From Microvirga mediterraneensis (lineage in GTDB: Bacteria > Pseudomonadota > Alphaproteobacteria > Rhizobiales > Beijerinckiaceae): a DNA stretch of 64,000 bases. Position 1 is the first letter of the stretch. Each line of letters starts with the position of its first letter. A program made the position numbers and the translations under genes. The stretch is taken from the NCBI RefSeq assembly GCF_013520865.1, contig NZ_JACDXJ010000001.1:4635501-4699500 (forward strand), in the 5' to 3' direction. The notes under the pieces were generated by a model. The model was given only the letters and a program-made list of their open reading frames with translations. It was not told where the DNA came from and ran no database searches. Of this stretch, positions 62,514 through 64,000 are shown piece after piece.

Positions 62514-63236
62514 TCACGCCGTGCCGTGGGATACCCCAAGATAGGCCGCGCGAACCTTCGGATCGTGAAGGAGCTGCTGCCCTGTTCCGGACAATGTCAC
62601 ATTGCCGGTCTCAAGAACATAGGCCCTGTCCGCGATGGCCAGTGCCATATTGGCCATCTGTTCCACAAGAAGGATTGTGATGCCGGACCGGCGCAAAGAT
62701 ACGATGATGTCGAAGATTTCCTGGATGATCTTCGGCGCGAGGCCGAGCGAGGGCTCGTCGAGGAGGAGCAGCCGGGGCTTGCCCATGAGCGCCCGGGCGA
62801 TGGCGAGCATCTGCTGCTCGCCGCCCGACAGGGTCACGGCCATCTGGTTTCGGCGCTCGCGCAGGCGGGGAAACAGCTTGAACTGCTCCTCGACCTCGGC
62901 CTCCAGAGCATCGTTGGACAAGCGCCTGAAATAGGCCCCCAGGGTCAGGTTGTCGTAGACGCTCTGGTCCGGGAAAACCTGCCGCCCCTCGGGAGACAGG
63001 GCGATGCCGCGCGCGACCCTGCGATGGGGCGGAAGCCGGGTGACGTCTTCCTGTTCGAACAGGATCTGCCCGGAGCTGACCGGCATCAAACCGGCAATCC
63101 CTTTCAACAGAGTGCTCTTTCCGGCGCCGTTGCCGCCGACGATGGCGACGACCTCGCCGGCTTCGACCTCGATGCTGGCCTTGCGGACAGCGCAGATCGG
63201 GCCGTAGGCGAGATGAACGTCCTGAATTTTCAGCAT
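62514..63236 (-). CDS. livF: Branched-chain amino-acid-type ABC transporter ATPase LivF
   Basis: A 240-residue ATPase: Walker A G-G-N-G-A-G-K-S-T, signature L-S-G-G-E-Q-Q and Walker B L-L-L-D-E-P-S-L-G-L-A. It belongs to the Liv/HAAT importer family, whose substrates also include aromatic acids and amides. It follows the livG gene by 15 bases. Confidence 0.93.
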   Translation of the reverse strand: MLKIQDVHLAYGPICAVRKASIEVEAGEVVAIVGGNGAGKSTLLKGIAGLMPVSSGQILFEQEDVTRLPPHRRVARGIALSPEGRQVFPDQSVYDNLTLGAYFRRLSNDALEAEVEEQFKLFPRLRERRNQMAVTLSGGEQQMLAIARALMGKPRLLLLDEPSLGLAPKIIQEIFDIIVSLRRSGITILLVEQMANMALAIADRAYVLETGNVTLSGTGQQLLHDPKVRAAYLGVSHGTA

Positions 63237-63251
63237 TGTCGCTCTCCTGGC

Positions 63252-64000
63252 CTAGGCCGCCTCGGTTGAGGTGCCGAGATAGGCTTCCATGACCCTCGGG
63301 TCGGCCTGGATCTTGGCAGGCGCGCCTTCGGCAATCTTCTGACCGTAGTCGAGAACGATCACGTGGTCCGAGATGGACATGACGAGGTCCATGTGATGCT
63401 CGATCAAAAGGATCGTGATCCCCTCGTTGCGGATGCGCACGAGCAATTGCCCCAGCTCCGCCGTCTCCTGCGGGTTCAGGCCCGCGGCCGGCTCGTCGAG
63501 CAGGAGAAGGAACGGCTCGGATGCGAGAGCCCGCGCCAGCTCGACCCGGCGCTGGAGGCCGTAAGCCAGGCTTCCGGCCGGTGTCTCGGCATAGCGCGAG
63601 AGACCCGTGAAGGCCAGGATCGCATTGACCTTGCGCAGCGCCTGGGCCTCTTCCCGCCACGCCTTGGGCAGGCCCAGGAGCGATGAGGCGAAGCCGTTCC
63701 GCATCCGGGAATGCTGGCCCAGCAGCACGTTCTCGCGCACGGACAGATCTTTGAACAGCCTGAGATTCTGGAAGGTCCGGGCGATCCCCTGGTCGCAGAT
63801 TCCATGCACGGATTGCTGGGTGATCTCGCTTCCCAGGAAGGTCACCTTGCCCTGGTCCGGGCGGATGATCCCGGTGAGCATGTTGATGAAGGTGCTCTTG
63901 CCCGCCCCATTGGGGCCGATCAGGGCATGGATATGCCCTTCCGTGAGAGTGACGGAAACATCCCTTGCCGGAACGACGCCGCCGAAAGCCTTGTTGAGCT
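63252..64000 (-). CDS. livG: Branched-chain amino-acid-type ABC transporter ATPase LivG, partial
   Basis: The 3' 249 codons of livG; the 5' end is beyond the window. The frame is open up to base 64000 and includes the Walker A text G-P-N-G-A-G-K-S-T near 63925. Family motifs G-I-A-R-T-F-Q-N-L-R-L-F and L-A-Y-G-L-Q-R-R-V-E-L-A are present. Its permease partners should lie to the right. Confidence 0.92.
   Translation of the reverse strand, partial: LNKAFGGVVPARDVSVTLTEGHIHALIGPNGAGKSTFINMLTGIIRPDQGKVTFLGSEITQQSVHGICDQGIARTFQNLRLFKDLSVRENVLLGQHSRMRNGFASSLLGLPKAWREEAQALRKVNAILAFTGLSRYAETPAGSLAYGLQRRVELARALASEPFLLLLDEPAAGLNPQETAELGQLLVRIRNEGITILLIEHHMDLVMSISDHVIVLDYGQKIAEGAPAKIQADPRVMEAYLGTSTEAA

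Noticed and set aside
1..64000. CRISPR arrays, insertion sequences, prophage or integrative-element ends
   Set aside because: I saw no regularly spaced repeats, transposase or integrase genes, and no repeat of a tRNA 3' end; tRNA-Sec shows no flanking direct repeat.

Overview
The window looks like chromosomal DNA of a GC-rich alphaproteobacterium. I infer the Hyphomicrobiales, perhaps a Methylobacteriaceae/Microvirga-like soil organism. The clues are selenocysteine-type formate dehydrogenase with a full Sec pathway, FixK-type boxes (TTG[AC]-N6-[TG]CAA), a rhizobial-style short intergenic palindrome in three copies, and many Tat-exported and ABC-imported catabolic systems. No genus-level marker such as rRNA is present, so this is inference.

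Layout. (1) 0-10.1 kb: a ferredoxin-type reductase, then a copper-resistance cluster: cueR, a CopZ-like metallochaperone, small envelope proteins, a TolC-like outer-membrane lipoprotein, a Tat-exported multicopper oxidase, a cupredoxin, two CusF-domain proteins and a copA P1B-ATPase. Two CueR-type operators can be read. (2) 10.8-20.4 kb, all leftward: an AtuA-like (DUF1446) plus DUF4387 pair, a PspF-like sigma-54 activator, a C45 Ntn-hydrolase and a complete Dpp-type ABC importer. Two near-identical -24/-12 promoters flank the set. (3) 20.7-33.9 kb: a low-oxygen/stress region with pfkB, usp, an MlaE-STAS permease, hsp20, a ribosome-hibernation factor, a phosphoribosyltransferase, NAD synthase, cytochrome c, a CarS-like membrane enzyme and small proteins. 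It carries seven FixK-like boxes. Four genes in it are decayed: a glycogen phosphorylase remnant, a PAS protein, nicotinate phosphoribosyltransferase and PRPP synthetase. (4) 34-39 kb: a four-PAS hybrid histidine kinase, a FixK/Crp-Fnr regulator that probably reads those boxes, and an OmpR-type response regulator. (5) 39.2-50.9 kb: a complete formate dehydrogenase and selenocysteine locus: fdhD, selD, tRNA-Sec, selB, selA, fdhE and fdoI-fdoH-fdoG, with an in-frame UGA at codon 200 of fdoG. (6) 51-55.9 kb: an MFS exporter, a PhoQ/PhoP-like two-component system with a PepSY protein, and a divergent low-complexity exported protein. (7) 55.9-64 kb: an IclR-controlled catabolic set: MBL hydrolase, old-yellow-enzyme, FAD dehydrogenase, EthD protein, SDR, iclR and LivF/LivG. 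Three matching palindromes lie in front of its two operons.

How the parts fit. Formate oxidation feeds electrons to the quinone pool. The FixK region provides micro-oxic survival functions. The copper cluster detoxifies periplasmic copper. The two catabolic modules each pair a transporter with enzymes and a dedicated regulator, and neither has a substrate I can name. The most original leads are the sigma-54/C45/AtuA module, the FixK-box region, the selB reading frame that runs through tRNA-Sec, and the IclR palindromes.
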